Counted from the first letter of the stretch, positions 41,731 through 49,885 are shown. The stretch is 53,274 nucleotides of DNA from Actinomadura nitritigenes (GCF_017573545.1 NZ_JAGEOK010000050.1:1-53274), one strand, 5' to 3'. The notes: generated from the letters alone by a model not told the origin. Program-made: numbers and translations.

Positions 41731-43013
41731 TTCGGCAGGCCGGAGTCGTAGGTCTTCTGCAGCGCGCCCAGCGCGTCACCCGGCGCGGTTCCGTTCATGA
41801 TCTTCTGGGTCTGCGCGACCCAGGCGTCGTAGAAGCCGGAGACCGGCCAGTCCGGGTAGTACGCGAGCTGGTTGTTCTGCGCGAGCGTGGTGAAGTCGTC
41901 GGTGAGCTTCTTGACCTTCGGGTCGGTGATCGCCGACGGGTCGGCCGCGACGGGGATGCCGCCGAGGTTGCCGAGCATGTTCTGGACCTTCTTCTTCATC
42001 GTGATGTCGATGAAGTCGTAGGCGAGGTCCTTGTTCTTCGAGCCCTTGGGGACGACCCACAGGTTGCCGCTGGAGCCGAGCGTCATCTTCGCGCCGGGCC
42101 AGACGGAGGTCTCCCAGTCGAACTTGGCCTCCTTGGCGACCCGGCCGAACCACCAGGACCCGGAGAACATCATCGGGAACTTGCCGCTCATGAAGGCGAC
42201 GCCCGCGTCCTCGGCCTTCTTGCTCACCGAGTCCTTGGCGATGTAGCCCTTCTTCACCCAGTCGGCGAACGTGGTGGCGCCGGCCGTCCAGGCGGCGTCC
42301 TTGAAGTCCGGCTTGGCGGTGTAGCGCTGGTAGGCGTCCACCCACGACCGGTCGGGCGCCTTGTCGAGGGCGAGCTGGTAGACGAACTGCTGCGCCATGT
42401 ACTCGGCGCCGGCGTTGGTCAGCGGCGTGACGCCCTTGGCGACGAACTTGTCCATCGCGGCGGTCAGCTCGGCGAACGTCGTCGGGATCTCGACGCCGTT
42501 CTTCTTGAACAGGTCCTTGTTGTAGTAGACCTGCAGGTACTCACCATAGTTGGGCACGCCGTACCATTTGTCGCCGCCCATGGTGCCCTTGGCGTCGTAC
42601 TTGGCGGTGACCTGGACGCCGGGGCCGATCAGCTTGTCCCAGCCGCGCTTGGTGACCTCGGGGGTGAGGTCCTGGAGGAGGCCCTGCTTGGAGAGCGTCC
42701 CGGCGGTCGCGTTGCCCTTGTTGTACTCCAGGACGTCGGGGGCGTCCTTGGAGTTGAGGACCATCGGCGCGGTCTTCTGGATCTGCTCGAAGCCCTTCTC
42801 CTCGAACTTCACCTTCACGCCGGGGTGGGCGGCCTCGAACTCCTTGATCGCCTCGTTCCACGCCGCGCCCATGGCGCTGTCGGGGGCCTCGTAGTGCCAG
42901 AGCTTGAGCACCTTGCCGCCGGAGTCGCCGCCGTCGCCGCCACAGGCGGAAAGCGACAGGGCCGCGGCGGCGAGGGCGGCGAGCAGCGCCGCGCTCCTGC
43001 CTGCCTTGAACAT
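41727..43013 (-). CDS. sugar-binding lipoprotein of the xyloglucan-type ABC system
   Basis: A 428-residue lipoprotein with lipobox LSAC (Cys24). The mature part includes VLKLWHYEAPDSAMGAAWNEAIKEFEAAHPGVKVKF, DAPDVLEYNKGNATAGTLSKQG, YGEYLQVYYNKDLFKKNGVEIP and FPMMFSGSWWFGRV. The ATG at 43013 follows GAAGGA. It heads an operon with two permeases, alpha-xylosidase and GH1, and two distinct LacI-type palindromes lie upstream (43065 and 43171). The substrate is inferred from the alpha-xylosidase; xyloglucan heptasaccharide-type oligomers are the natural guess. Confidence 0.88.
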   Translation of the reverse strand: MFKAGRSAALLAALAAAALSLSACGGDGGDSGGKVLKLWHYEAPDSAMGAAWNEAIKEFEAAHPGVKVKFEEKGFEQIQKTAPMVLNSKDAPDVLEYNKGNATAGTLSKQGLLQDLTPEVTKRGWDKLIGPGVQVTAKYDAKGTMGGDKWYGVPNYGEYLQVYYNKDLFKKNGVEIPTTFAELTAAMDKFVAKGVTPLTNAGAEYMAQQFVYQLALDKAPDRSWVDAYQRYTAKPDFKDAAWTAGATTFADWVKKGYIAKDSVSKKAEDAGVAFMSGKFPMMFSGSWWFGRVAKEAKFDWETSVWPGAKMTLGSSGNLWVVPKGSKNKDLAYDFIDITMKKKVQNMLGNLGGIPVAADPSAITDPKVKKLTDDFTTLAQNNQLAYYPDWPVSGFYDAWVAQTQKIMNGTAPGDALGALQKTYDSGLPK

Positions 43014-43064
43014 GGGGGATCCTTCGCGGGGGTGGGACCGGGGGTGGTCGGATCGATGAGGGTG

Positions 43065-43078
43065 TCGAAGCGCTTCGA
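43065..43078. promoter_or_regulatory. LacI-type operator of the xyloglucan-type operon
   Basis: TCGAAGCGCTTCGA, a perfect 14-base palindrome 52 bases before the binding-protein start and identical to the core of the operator at 35114. The two sites define a two-promoter regulon for the local LacI protein. Confidence 0.85.
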
Positions 43079-43170
43079 TTGACCGGGATGCTAAGCCCTC
43101 GGGAAGCCGCCGCACAATAGGCCGGACGGCATTGACCGCCGAAAAGGGGCGCTGAACTGCGACGACTTTC

Positions 43171-43184
43171 TGGGAGCGCTCCCA
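43171..43184. promoter_or_regulatory. CebR-type operator upstream of the xyloglucan-type operon
   Basis: A perfect TGGGAGCGCTCCCA box, identical to the one before cebE, 158 bases upstream of the binding-protein start. It suggests that CebR also controls this operon. Confidence 0.8.
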
Positions 43185-43534
43185 TTACGCCGCGTCCGGC
43201 ATGCCGTCCCGCCCGAGGTCCCGGCCCGCGCGACCGGCCTCGCCGGCCTCTTCCGCGACCCGCCGCGGGGCGTCGCGGACGAGGCCGCCTACGACGAATT
43301 CGACCGTGGAATCCGCGCCCGCCTGCCGGCAGATCGGCCGCCGGGGCCGCCCATCTCGCCGAGGCCGTCCGCGTCTTCCGGAACCGCCCTTCCAACGGAC
43401 GCCGAAACGGTCATGATGCGTGGCCGCTCCGTCCACCGGGGGTTAATGCGCGATTCAGGTGATCGCCAACACTTCCCAAGATCCTCTTCACTGTCAGAAC
43501 GGAGTCATTCTCTCCCGAGAGGAACGCCCCCACT
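43185..43534. other. intergenic stretch, no supported gene
   Basis: Between the CebR box and the spore-associated-protein start there is no ORF with a ribosome site and recognisable product. One plus-strand frame stays open from 43203 and has a coding-like composition (EAAYDEFDRGIRARLPADR), so a decayed gene fragment is possible but unproven. Confidence 0.4.
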
Positions 43535-43996
43535 ATGCGCATGCGAACCGCACTCCCCACGACCGCCGCAGCGGTCGCGGCGGTCGGCTCCCTGCTCGCT
43601 CTGCCCTCGGTGGCGGAGGCAGCCTCCAACCCCTACACGCCCGTAGGTGTCTGCGGTTCCGGCTACCACGTCATCGACTCCCGGACGCTCCGCCACCAGA
43701 ACGGCAGCGCCGGGGGCACGGTCTACCTGCTTTACAACAACTCCAATGGCTACAACTGCGCGGTCACGATCAAGGGCGTGTCGGTCGGCACCGCCACCAA
43801 GACGGGCATCGATCTCCTCGTCATGACCGGCGACAAGTTCACCAGGCACCGCAACGAGGGCAATTTCAAGTACTACGCGGGGCCCGTGCGCGCGCGTGCG
43901 GCCGGCCATTGCGTTCAGGAGATCGGTTACACCTTCTCCACCTCCTCGAGTACGAGTTATGCGGCGACCATCCCTGAGGGCCACTGCGGCAGCTGA
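43535..43996 (+). CDS. spore-associated protein A-like secreted protein
   Basis: A 153-residue exported protein. The signal peptide covers about residues 1-29 (ends AEA/AS). The mature part matches the spore-associated protein family of Streptomyces: SNPYTPVGVCGSGYHVIDSR, GTVYLLYNNSNGYNCAVTIK, NFKYYAGPVRARAAGHCVQ and a final EGHCGS. Four Cys suggest two disulfides. The family is associated with spores and is also found as an abundant secreted protein; its function is not settled. GAGAGGA lies upstream. It converges on the kinase gene with a shared terminator. Confidence 0.85.
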   Translation: MRMRTALPTTAAAVAAVGSLLALPSVAEAASNPYTPVGVCGSGYHVIDSRTLRHQNGSAGGTVYLLYNNSNGYNCAVTIKGVSVGTATKTGIDLLVMTGDKFTRHRNEGNFKYYAGPVRARAAGHCVQEIGYTFSTSSSTSYAATIPEGHCGS

Positions 43997-44033
43997 CGCG
44001 AGGAGGACCCCGCCGGATCCGAGCGAAGCGTGA

Positions 44034-44060
44034 GCGGGGCGCCGTCTCCCGGCGCCCCGC
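44034..44060. terminator. bidirectional GC hairpin between two convergent genes
   Basis: A perfect 11-base stem (GCGGGGCGCCG and CGGCGCCCCGC) with a 5-base loop lies between the stops of the convergent secreted-protein gene and kinase gene. Neither side has a U run. Confidence 0.65.
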
Positions 44061-44079
44061 CCACCGCCGCTGAGATCGT

Positions 44080-45468
44080 CTAGCGGCACTCCCCGCCGTT
44101 CAGGGTGAACCTGGACGGCCGCCCGTTGCCCGCGTCCCGCCTGCCGAGGAAGCCGAACTCGACCGTCCCGTGCGGCGGGATCGACCGGTTCCAGTCCGCC
44201 GCGGTGACGGTCACCGACGTGCCGTCCTGCCGCTGCCCCGCGTTCCACACCTGCGTGATCGACTGGCCGTCGGGGAAGTCGAACGCCAGCCGCCAGCCGT
44301 CGATCGCGGCCGTCCCGAGGTTGGTGATCCGCACCGTCGCCTGGAAGCCCTGCGGCCACGACCCGTCGACCCGGTACGCCACCGAGCACGCGGTGACCGC
44401 CGCGGTCGTCCGCGACGGGGACGGCGCCGGCGGGCGGCCGGTTCCGTCCGAGGACCGGGACGAGCCCGGCGTCAGCAGGCCGATGAGCAGGGCCGCCAGA
44501 CCGGCCGCACCGATCCCCGCACCGGCGATGACCAGCGGCCTGCGGCCCGGCGGGCGGGACGCGGGCGCGGGCGCGGCCGGGGGCGGGCCGGGCGGCGGTT
44601 CGTCCAGCACGCGGGTCGGCGGGTGCTCCTCGTCCGGCGGGGGCTCCGGCTCCGGCGGGGCCTGCGGGAAGGGGGCGAGCTGGACGCCGGCCGCGTCCGC
44701 GAGGACCCGCGCGACCTCCGGCGCCGCCGGGCGGGCCTCGGGATCCTCGTCCAGGCAGCGGCGGCACAGCTCCGTGACCTCGGCGGGGACGCCGTCCGGC
44801 GGCGTCCCGGGGACGGGGGCGGGCGCGTCGCCGGTCAGCGCCTGGTTCAGCACGACGCCGAGCGAGAAGACGTCGGCGGCCGGTCCCGGCTCCGCGCCCG
44901 CGAGCAGCTCGGGGGCGACGTAGGCGGGGGTGCCGAGGAGGGGCCCGCCGGACGTCCCGGTGAACGCGATGCCGAAGTCGAGCACCTTCACCCCGACCGG
45001 CGTCAGGAACACGTTCGCCGGCTTGATGTCGCGGTGCACGACCCCGGCGGCGTGGGCGGCGGCCAGCGCGTCGGCGATCCGGGCGCACACCCCCGCCGCC
45101 TCCCGCCAGGGCATCGGGCCGCGCGCGAGCCGCGCCGCCAGGGTCTCCCCGTCCAGCAGCTCCATCACCACGTACGGGACGCGGCGCCGCTGCGCGAACC
45201 GCCCCGTCCGCGGGGTGACGTCGTCCTCGCCGTAGTCGTACACGCCGGTGATGCTCGGGTGGGCGAGGCCGGCGGCGGCCTTGGCCTCCTGGCGGAGCCG
45301 GCGGCCGAGCTCCTCCGGCCAGCCGTCCGCCGGGACCTTGACCGCGACGGCGCGGTCCAGGACGAGGTCGGTGGCGCGCCAGACGGTGGCCATCCCGCCG
45401 GCGCCCAGCGGCGCCTCCAGGAGGTAGCGCTCGCCGAGCCGGTCGCCGGGGGCGACGATCTCGGGCAT
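44080..45468 (-). CDS. transmembrane Ser/Thr kinase with extracellular CBM2 domain
   Basis: A 462-residue Hanks-type kinase. Catalytic marks: glycine loop GAGGMATVW (21-30), Lys44, HRDIKPANV with Asp147, DFG with Asp164, and GTPAYVAPE. A proline-rich linker (270-308) leads to one membrane segment (about 311-333), then a Ser/Pro/Thr stalk and an extracellular CBM2-type domain (361-461). This has CSVAYRVDGSWPQGFQATVRITN, VWNAGQR, DWNRSIPPHG and a closing Cys461, pairing with Cys361. CBM2 normally binds cellulose or xylan. The kinase could thus sense insoluble polysaccharide, fitting the neighbouring sugar loci. PASTA repeats are absent. The signalling role is inference; domain calls are strong. 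Confidence 0.88.
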   Translation of the reverse strand: MPEIVAPGDRLGERYLLEAPLGAGGMATVWRATDLVLDRAVAVKVPADGWPEELGRRLRQEAKAAAGLAHPSITGVYDYGEDDVTPRTGRFAQRRRVPYVVMELLDGETLAARLARGPMPWREAAGVCARIADALAAAHAAGVVHRDIKPANVFLTPVGVKVLDFGIAFTGTSGGPLLGTPAYVAPELLAGAEPGPAADVFSLGVVLNQALTGDAPAPVPGTPPDGVPAEVTELCRRCLDEDPEARPAAPEVARVLADAAGVQLAPFPQAPPEPEPPPDEEHPPTRVLDEPPPGPPPAAPAPASRPPGRRPLVIAGAGIGAAGLAALLIGLLTPGSSRSSDGTGRPPAPSPSRTTAAVTACSVAYRVDGSWPQGFQATVRITNLGTAAIDGWRLAFDFPDGQSITQVWNAGQRQDGTSVTVTAADWNRSIPPHGTVEFGFLGRRDAGNGRPSRFTLNGGECR

Positions 45469-45488
45469 GGACGAAGCCTATGCCGCCC

Positions 45489-46280
45489 TCAGGGCACGAG
45501 GTACCGGGAGTCGCGGGCGTCGGTGATCGCCATGTGCCCGGGCGCGTGGCCGATCGCCAGCTTCGGGCGGGACGCCATGACCGCGGCCTGCGGCGTCACA
45601 CCGCACGCCCAGAACACCGGGATCTCGTCCACCCGGACCTCCACGGGGTCGCCGAAGTCCGGCTCGTCCAGGTCGGCGATGCCGAGCTCGACCGGGTCGC
45701 CGACGTGGACGGGGGCGCCGTGCACGGACGGGTACCGGGCCGTGACGCGGACCGCGTCGGCGACCTGGGCGGCGGGGACGGGCCGCATCGACACCACCAG
45801 CGGGCCGCCGAACTCGCCGGCGCGGCGGCACATCCGGTTCGTCCGGTACATCGGGACGTTGGTGCCCTGCTCGATGTGCCGGACGGGGACGCCCGCCTCG
45901 CGCAGCGCGTCCTCGAACGTGAAGCTGCACCCGATGAGGAAGGAGACCAGGTCGTCGCGCCAGTACCCGGTGACATCGGACACCTCGGCGACCGGTTCGC
46001 CGTGCTCGTACACGACGTAGCCGGGCAGGTCGGTGCGCAGGTCGCCGGCGAACAGCGGCGCCGACACCGCGCCCGGTTCGGTGACGTCCAGCACGGGGCA
46101 CGGCTTGGGGTTGCGCTGCGCGAAGAGCAGCAGGTCGTAGGCCTGGTCGCGGGGAACGGCGATGAGGTTCGCCTGCGTCCAGCCGGAGCACCACCCGGCC
46201 GTGGGGACGCGCAGTCCGGCGCGGAACAGCGCCCTGGCCTGGTCCGGGGAGAGCGAGCCCGGGTCGATCGGATTCGTCAC
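45489..46280 (-). CDS. DUF1445 (YcsI-like) putative hydro-lyase
   Basis: A 263-residue protein of the DUF1445/YcsI family, annotated elsewhere as putative hydro-lyase or D-glutamate cyclase-like. Marks are RVPTAGWCSGWTQANLIAVPRDQAYDLLLFAQRNPKPCPVLD, YVVYEHGEPV, LVSFLIGCSFTFEDALREAGVPVRHI, MYRTNRMCRRAG and EIPVFWACGVTPQAA. The GTG at 46280 follows AGGAGGG and overlaps the pxpC stop. It is the last gene of an operon equivalent to Bacillus subtilis ycsG-ycsI-kipI-kipA. If it is a D-glutamate cyclase-type enzyme it would feed 5-oxoproline to PxpBC. Confidence 0.87.
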   Translation of the reverse strand: MTNPIDPGSLSPDQARALFRAGLRVPTAGWCSGWTQANLIAVPRDQAYDLLLFAQRNPKPCPVLDVTEPGAVSAPLFAGDLRTDLPGYVVYEHGEPVAEVSDVTGYWRDDLVSFLIGCSFTFEDALREAGVPVRHIEQGTNVPMYRTNRMCRRAGEFGGPLVVSMRPVPAAQVADAVRVTARYPSVHGAPVHVGDPVELGIADLDEPDFGDPVEVRVDEIPVFWACGVTPQAAVMASRPKLAIGHAPGHMAITDARDSRYLVP

Positions 46281-47182
46281 GGTCCCTCCTGTCTCGTCGG
46301 CGGTCCTGCGAGCGGCTGCGCGGGATGCGGCCGGAACCGCAGCCGCTGCCCGGGGCGCGCCTGGGCGGCGCGCCCGACGTCGGCGGAGACGACCACCGCG
46401 ATCACCGGGTAGCCGCCGGTGACCGGATGGTCGGCGAGGAACAGCACGGGCAGCCCGGACGGCGGTACCTGCAGCGCGCCGGTGACGGTGCCCTCGCTGG
46501 GCAGCTCGCCGCGCCCGGCGTGCGCGAGGCGCGGGCCGTCCAGCCGCATGCCGACCCGGTCGATCTCGCTGGTCACCTCGTACGGCGCGCCGAACAGGAC
46601 GTCCAGGGCGCCGGGGGCGAGCCAGTCGGCGCGGGGGCCGGGGATCGCGCGCAGCATGATGTCGTGGGCGGGCGGCGGCGCGACCGGCAGGACGTCCAGC
46701 GCCGGATGCCGGCGGGGCGCCGGGCCGATCGGCAGCAGGTCTCCGGGCTTGAGCGGGGACGGGCCGAGGCCGGACAGCGTGTCGGTGGAGCGGGAGCCGA
46801 GGACGGGCGGGACCGCGATCCCGCCGCGGACGGCCAGGTAGCTGCGCAGGCCCGTGGAGGGGGCGCCCATCCGCAGCTCGGCGCCGTCCGGAACGTGGAA
46901 GACGGAGAAGGGGGCGACGGCGCGGCCGTCGACGGTCATGGGGACGGGTGCGCCGGTCACGGCCGCGAACACGCCCCCGCGGCAGCGGACGTGGAGCCCG
47001 CCGAAGGTGGTCTCGATGGCGGCGGCGTCCTCGGGGTTGCCGACCGCGCGGTTCGCGAGCCGGAACGAATCCGGGTCCGCGGCGCCCGCCACCCCCACGC
47101 CGAGCGCCGCGTGACCCGGACGTCCCAGATCCTGAACGGTCGCCAGGAGTCCTGATTGGAGAACGTCCAGGCCCCGCTTCAT
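46277..47182 (-). CDS. pxpC: 5-oxoprolinase subunit PxpC (KipA / biotin-dependent carboxyltransferase family)
   Basis: A 301-residue protein. N-terminal DVLQSGLLATVQDLGRPGHAALGV, SFRLANRAVGNPEDAAAIE, YLAVRGGI, GSRSTDTLSGLG and C-terminal LPSEGTVTGALQVPPSGLPVLFLADHPVTGGYPVIAVV are family hallmarks. With PxpA and PxpB it forms the ATP-dependent prokaryotic 5-oxoprolinase. The ATG at 47182 follows GGAGGG and overlaps the pxpB stop (ATGA). PxpA is not present in this window. Confidence 0.9.
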   Translation of the reverse strand: MKRGLDVLQSGLLATVQDLGRPGHAALGVGVAGAADPDSFRLANRAVGNPEDAAAIETTFGGLHVRCRGGVFAAVTGAPVPMTVDGRAVAPFSVFHVPDGAELRMGAPSTGLRSYLAVRGGIAVPPVLGSRSTDTLSGLGPSPLKPGDLLPIGPAPRRHPALDVLPVAPPPAHDIMLRAIPGPRADWLAPGALDVLFGAPYEVTSEIDRVGMRLDGPRLAHAGRGELPSEGTVTGALQVPPSGLPVLFLADHPVTGGYPVIAVVVSADVGRAAQARPGQRLRFRPHPAQPLAGPPTRQEGP

Positions 47183-47787
47183 GGTTCCCTCCGGACGAAA
47201 CGAACTTTCCCCCCGGGCCGGAGCAGGGCGGGCGGGTCGCGGTCGAGGTCCCATAGGACGGCCTCCGTACGCCCTATGAGCTGCCAGCCTCCCGGCGAGT
47301 CGACCGGGTACACGCCGCTGAAGCGGCCCGCGAGGCCGACCGCGCCGGCCGGGACCCGGACCCGCGGGGTGCCGCGGCGCGGGACGTCCAGCCGCGGGTC
47401 GCCGCCGTCCAGGTAGCCGAATCCGGGCGCGAACCCGGTGAACGCGACCCGCCACGGGGTGCCGGTGTGGGCGGCGACGACGCCGTCCGGGGTGAGTCCG
47501 GTGAGCGCGGCGACCTCGGCGAGGTCGGGGCCGTCGTAGACGACGGGGACCTCGACGGCCGCCGCGGGCCCGGCCGCCGCGCCGGGCCGCGCGCCGCGCA
47601 CGGCGGCGGCGACCGCGGCGGGGTCGGCGGACGGGTCGAGCAGCAGGGTGAGGGTGCGGGCCGCCGGGACGACGTCGGCGACGCCGGGCGGCGGAGCGGC
47701 GCTGAGCGCGGCGTACAGGCCGAGCGTCGCCTCCGCTCCGGGCGGCTCGACGAGCAGGGCCCGGTCGCCGTTGCGCAGGATCCGCAC
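47179..47787 (-). CDS. pxpB: 5-oxoprolinase subunit PxpB (KipI family)
   Basis: A 202-residue KipI/PxpB family protein. Marks are RNGDRALLVE at the start, EVPVVYDGPDLAEVAALTGL, VAFTGFAPGFGYLDGGDPRLDVPRRGTPRVRVPAGAVGLAG and YPVDSPGGWQLIGRT. It partners PxpC in 5-oxoproline hydrolysis. The GTG at 47787 follows AGGGGACG, 9 bases after the stop of the NRAMP gene. Confidence 0.9.
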   Translation of the reverse strand: MRILRNGDRALLVEPPGAEATLGLYAALSAAPPPGVADVVPAARTLTLLLDPSADPAAVAAAVRGARPGAAAGPAAAVEVPVVYDGPDLAEVAALTGLTPDGVVAAHTGTPWRVAFTGFAPGFGYLDGGDPRLDVPRRGTPRVRVPAGAVGLAGRFSGVYPVDSPGGWQLIGRTEAVLWDLDRDPPALLRPGGKVRFVRREP

Positions 47788-47795
47788 CCGTCCCC

Positions 47796-49028
47796 TCACT
47801 TCCACAGGTCTTCGATGCCGGAGAGCGCGTTCCAGCCGAGGTACAGGGAGAGCAGCCAGGCGGCGACGCCGAGCGCGAGGAGCCAGGCCGGGTACCGGTA
47901 CCCGCCGAGCAGGTCGCGGCGGCGGGCGGCGACCCACAGCAGCACGGCCAGCCCGAACGGCAGGATGAGCCCGTTCAGCGCGCCGGCGAGGATCAGCAGC
48001 TCGGCCGGGGTCGTCCCCATCGCCAGATAGATCGCGGTGGAGACCAGGATGAACGCGACGACGAGCCGGTTGCGGTGCCGCTCGATCCAGCCGGAGAACG
48101 ACACCAGGAACGACACCGAGGTGTAGGACGCGCCGATCACCGAGGTGATCGCGGCGGACCACATGATCAGGCCGAACACGCGCAGCCCGGTCTCGCCGGC
48201 GGCGTGCTGGAAGGCCGACGGCGCCGGGTTGTCCTTCGCGAGGGTGACGCCGCCGGCGACGACGCCGAGCACGGCGAGGAAGAGCAGCACCCGCATCACC
48301 GCGGTGACGAGGATCCCGGTGACGGCGCTGCGGTTGATCTCGCGGATGCTGTCCGGCCCGGTCAGCCCGGACTCGATCATGCGGTGCGCGCCGGCGTAGG
48401 TGATGTAGCCGCCGACGGTCCCGCCGATCAGGGTGGTGATGACCAGGAAGTCGACCTGTCCGGGCGCGACGCTCTGGCGGAGCGCGTCGCCGAGCGGCGG
48501 CCCGGACTCGACCGCCACGTACAGCGTCATCACGATCATGACGGCGCCGAGCACCACCACGATCCGGTCCATCGCGACGCCGGCCCGCCGGATGAGGAAG
48601 ACCGCGATCGCGACCAGCGCGGACACCGCGCCGCCGATCTTGACGTCCAGGCCGAGCAGCGCGTTCAGGCCGAGCGCGCAGCCGGCCACGTTGCCGATGT
48701 TGAACACCAGGCCGCCGAAGACGTCCAGCGCGGCCAGCGCGTAGCCGCCGCCGGGCACCACCCGGTTGCCGAGGTCCTGGGCGCGCCGTCCGGAGACGCC
48801 GACGATCCGCCACACGTTCAGCTGGATCGCGATGTCCACCAGCACCGACACCAGGATCGCGAACGCCATCGCGGCGCCGAGCTTGGCGGTGAAGGTGGTC
48901 GTCTGGGTGATGAATCCGGGGCCGATGGCGCTGGTGGCCATCAGGAACATGGCGCCGAGGAGCGCGCCGCGGCGGGAGGAGGAGGTGGGCGGGGAGGCCG
49001 GCGTGTGGTCGAGGGTGGTGTCCGTCAT
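47796..49028 (-). CDS. NRAMP-family transporter (YcsG type)
   Basis: A 410-residue membrane protein with about 11 membrane segments. The first segment shows the NRAMP motif variant ATSAIGPGFITQTTTF in place of the canonical DPGN, and the sixth carries TYAGAHRMIESG instead of the usual MPH. These changes are typical of the YcsG branch, which is linked to 5-oxoprolinase genes and may move an organic solute or a metal other than Mn. It is the first gene of the operon; a GntR-type palindrome lies 38 bases before its start. Confidence 0.87.
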   Translation of the reverse strand: MTDTTLDHTPASPPTSSSRRGALLGAMFLMATSAIGPGFITQTTTFTAKLGAAMAFAILVSVLVDIAIQLNVWRIVGVSGRRAQDLGNRVVPGGGYALAALDVFGGLVFNIGNVAGCALGLNALLGLDVKIGGAVSALVAIAVFLIRRAGVAMDRIVVVLGAVMIVMTLYVAVESGPPLGDALRQSVAPGQVDFLVITTLIGGTVGGYITYAGAHRMIESGLTGPDSIREINRSAVTGILVTAVMRVLLFLAVLGVVAGGVTLAKDNPAPSAFQHAAGETGLRVFGLIMWSAAITSVIGASYTSVSFLVSFSGWIERHRNRLVVAFILVSTAIYLAMGTTPAELLILAGALNGLILPFGLAVLLWVAARRRDLLGGYRYPAWLLALGVAAWLLSLYLGWNALSGIEDLWK

Positions 49029-49065
49029 GGCTGCCCCTTCCGGGGTGTCGGCTTTCCGCCAGGGT

Positions 49066-49086
49066 AAGGATTGTTCAACAATCCTT
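49066..49086. promoter_or_regulatory. GntR-type operator between NRAMP operon and GntR gene
   Basis: A 21-base perfect palindrome, arms AAGGATTGTT and AACAATCCTT around a central C. The core TTGTTCAACAA fits the TTGTnnnACAA pattern of FCD-type GntR regulators. A related half-site TTGTTGA follows at 49094. It lies between the divergent genes starting at 49028 and 49190. Confidence 0.85.
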
Positions 49087-49189
49087 CAATCCCCTTGTTG
49101 ATGAATCCTCCTCGTCAGGGGATACGGTGGTGGCGTACGAGTCACGCGCGCGCCCCGCGGCGCCGCGCCACCGCGGGGAGGACGGGCCG

Positions 49190-49885
49190 ATGCCGGCGCA
49201 GGAGTCGTGGCTGGAGAACATCGCTGCGGCGCGGGACGACATCGGCCGGCTCAGCACCGCCGACCGCGTCGCCCATCTGCTCCGCGAGCAGATCACCGAC
49301 GGCCGCCTCGCGCCCGGCGACCGGGTCCCCGAGGAGGACCTCGGCCGCGCCGCCAAGGTCTCCCGCAACACCATCCGCGAGGCGTTCCGGCTGCTCATCA
49401 ACGAGCGGCTGCTGGTCCACGAGTTCAACCGGGGCGTGTTCGTCCGCCGCGTCACCGCGGACGGGCTGGCCGACCTGTACCGGGTCCGCCGCATCCTGGA
49501 GTGCGAGGGCGTGCGGTGCGCGCCGTCCGCGCCACGCGAGGCGCTCGCCCGGGTGGAGGCGGCCGTGACCGACGGCGAGGACGCCGCCGCCGGGGAGCAC
49601 TGGGCGCAGGTCGGCACCGCCGACATCCGCTTCCACCAGGCGCTCGCCGCGCTGGTCGGCAGCCCCCGGGTGGACGAGATGATCCGGCACCTGCTGGCCG
49701 AGATGCGCCTGGTCTTCCACGAGATGGGCTCGCCGCGCGAGTTCCACGAGCCGTACCTCGCCCGCAACCGGCGGCTCTGCGACCTGCTGGAGCGGGGCGA
49801 CGTCGCGGCCGCCGAGGCGGAGCTGCGCTCCTACCTCGACGACGCGGAGGCGCAGCTCACCAAGGCGTACCGCGAGAAGGGATGA
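49190..49885 (+). CDS. GntR-family regulator (FCD) of the pxp/NRAMP operon
   Basis: A 231-residue GntR regulator. The winged helix is at about residues 18-85 (DRVAHLLREQITDGRLAPGDRVPEEDLGRAAKVSRNTIREAFRLLINERLLVHE) and the FCD ligand domain follows with its metal-binding pattern (RFHQALAALVGSPRVDEMIRHLL, RNRRLCDLLERGDVAAAEAELRSYL). The ATG at 49190 follows GGGGAGGA. It is divergent from the NRAMP operon across the palindrome at 49066, so it probably represses that operon in response to an organic acid such as 5-oxoproline or glutamate. Confidence 0.88.
   Translation: MPAQESWLENIAAARDDIGRLSTADRVAHLLREQITDGRLAPGDRVPEEDLGRAAKVSRNTIREAFRLLINERLLVHEFNRGVFVRRVTADGLADLYRVRRILECEGVRCAPSAPREALARVEAAVTDGEDAAAGEHWAQVGTADIRFHQALAALVGSPRVDEMIRHLLAEMRLVFHEMGSPREFHEPYLARNRRLCDLLERGDVAAAEAELRSYLDDAEAQLTKAYREKG

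Noticed and set aside
43203..43646. A plus-strand frame that stays open through the gap and into the secreted-protein gene
   Set aside because: No start with a ribosome site and no recognised product. The second half is the wrong frame of the spore-associated-protein gene. A decayed gene fragment in the first half remains possible.
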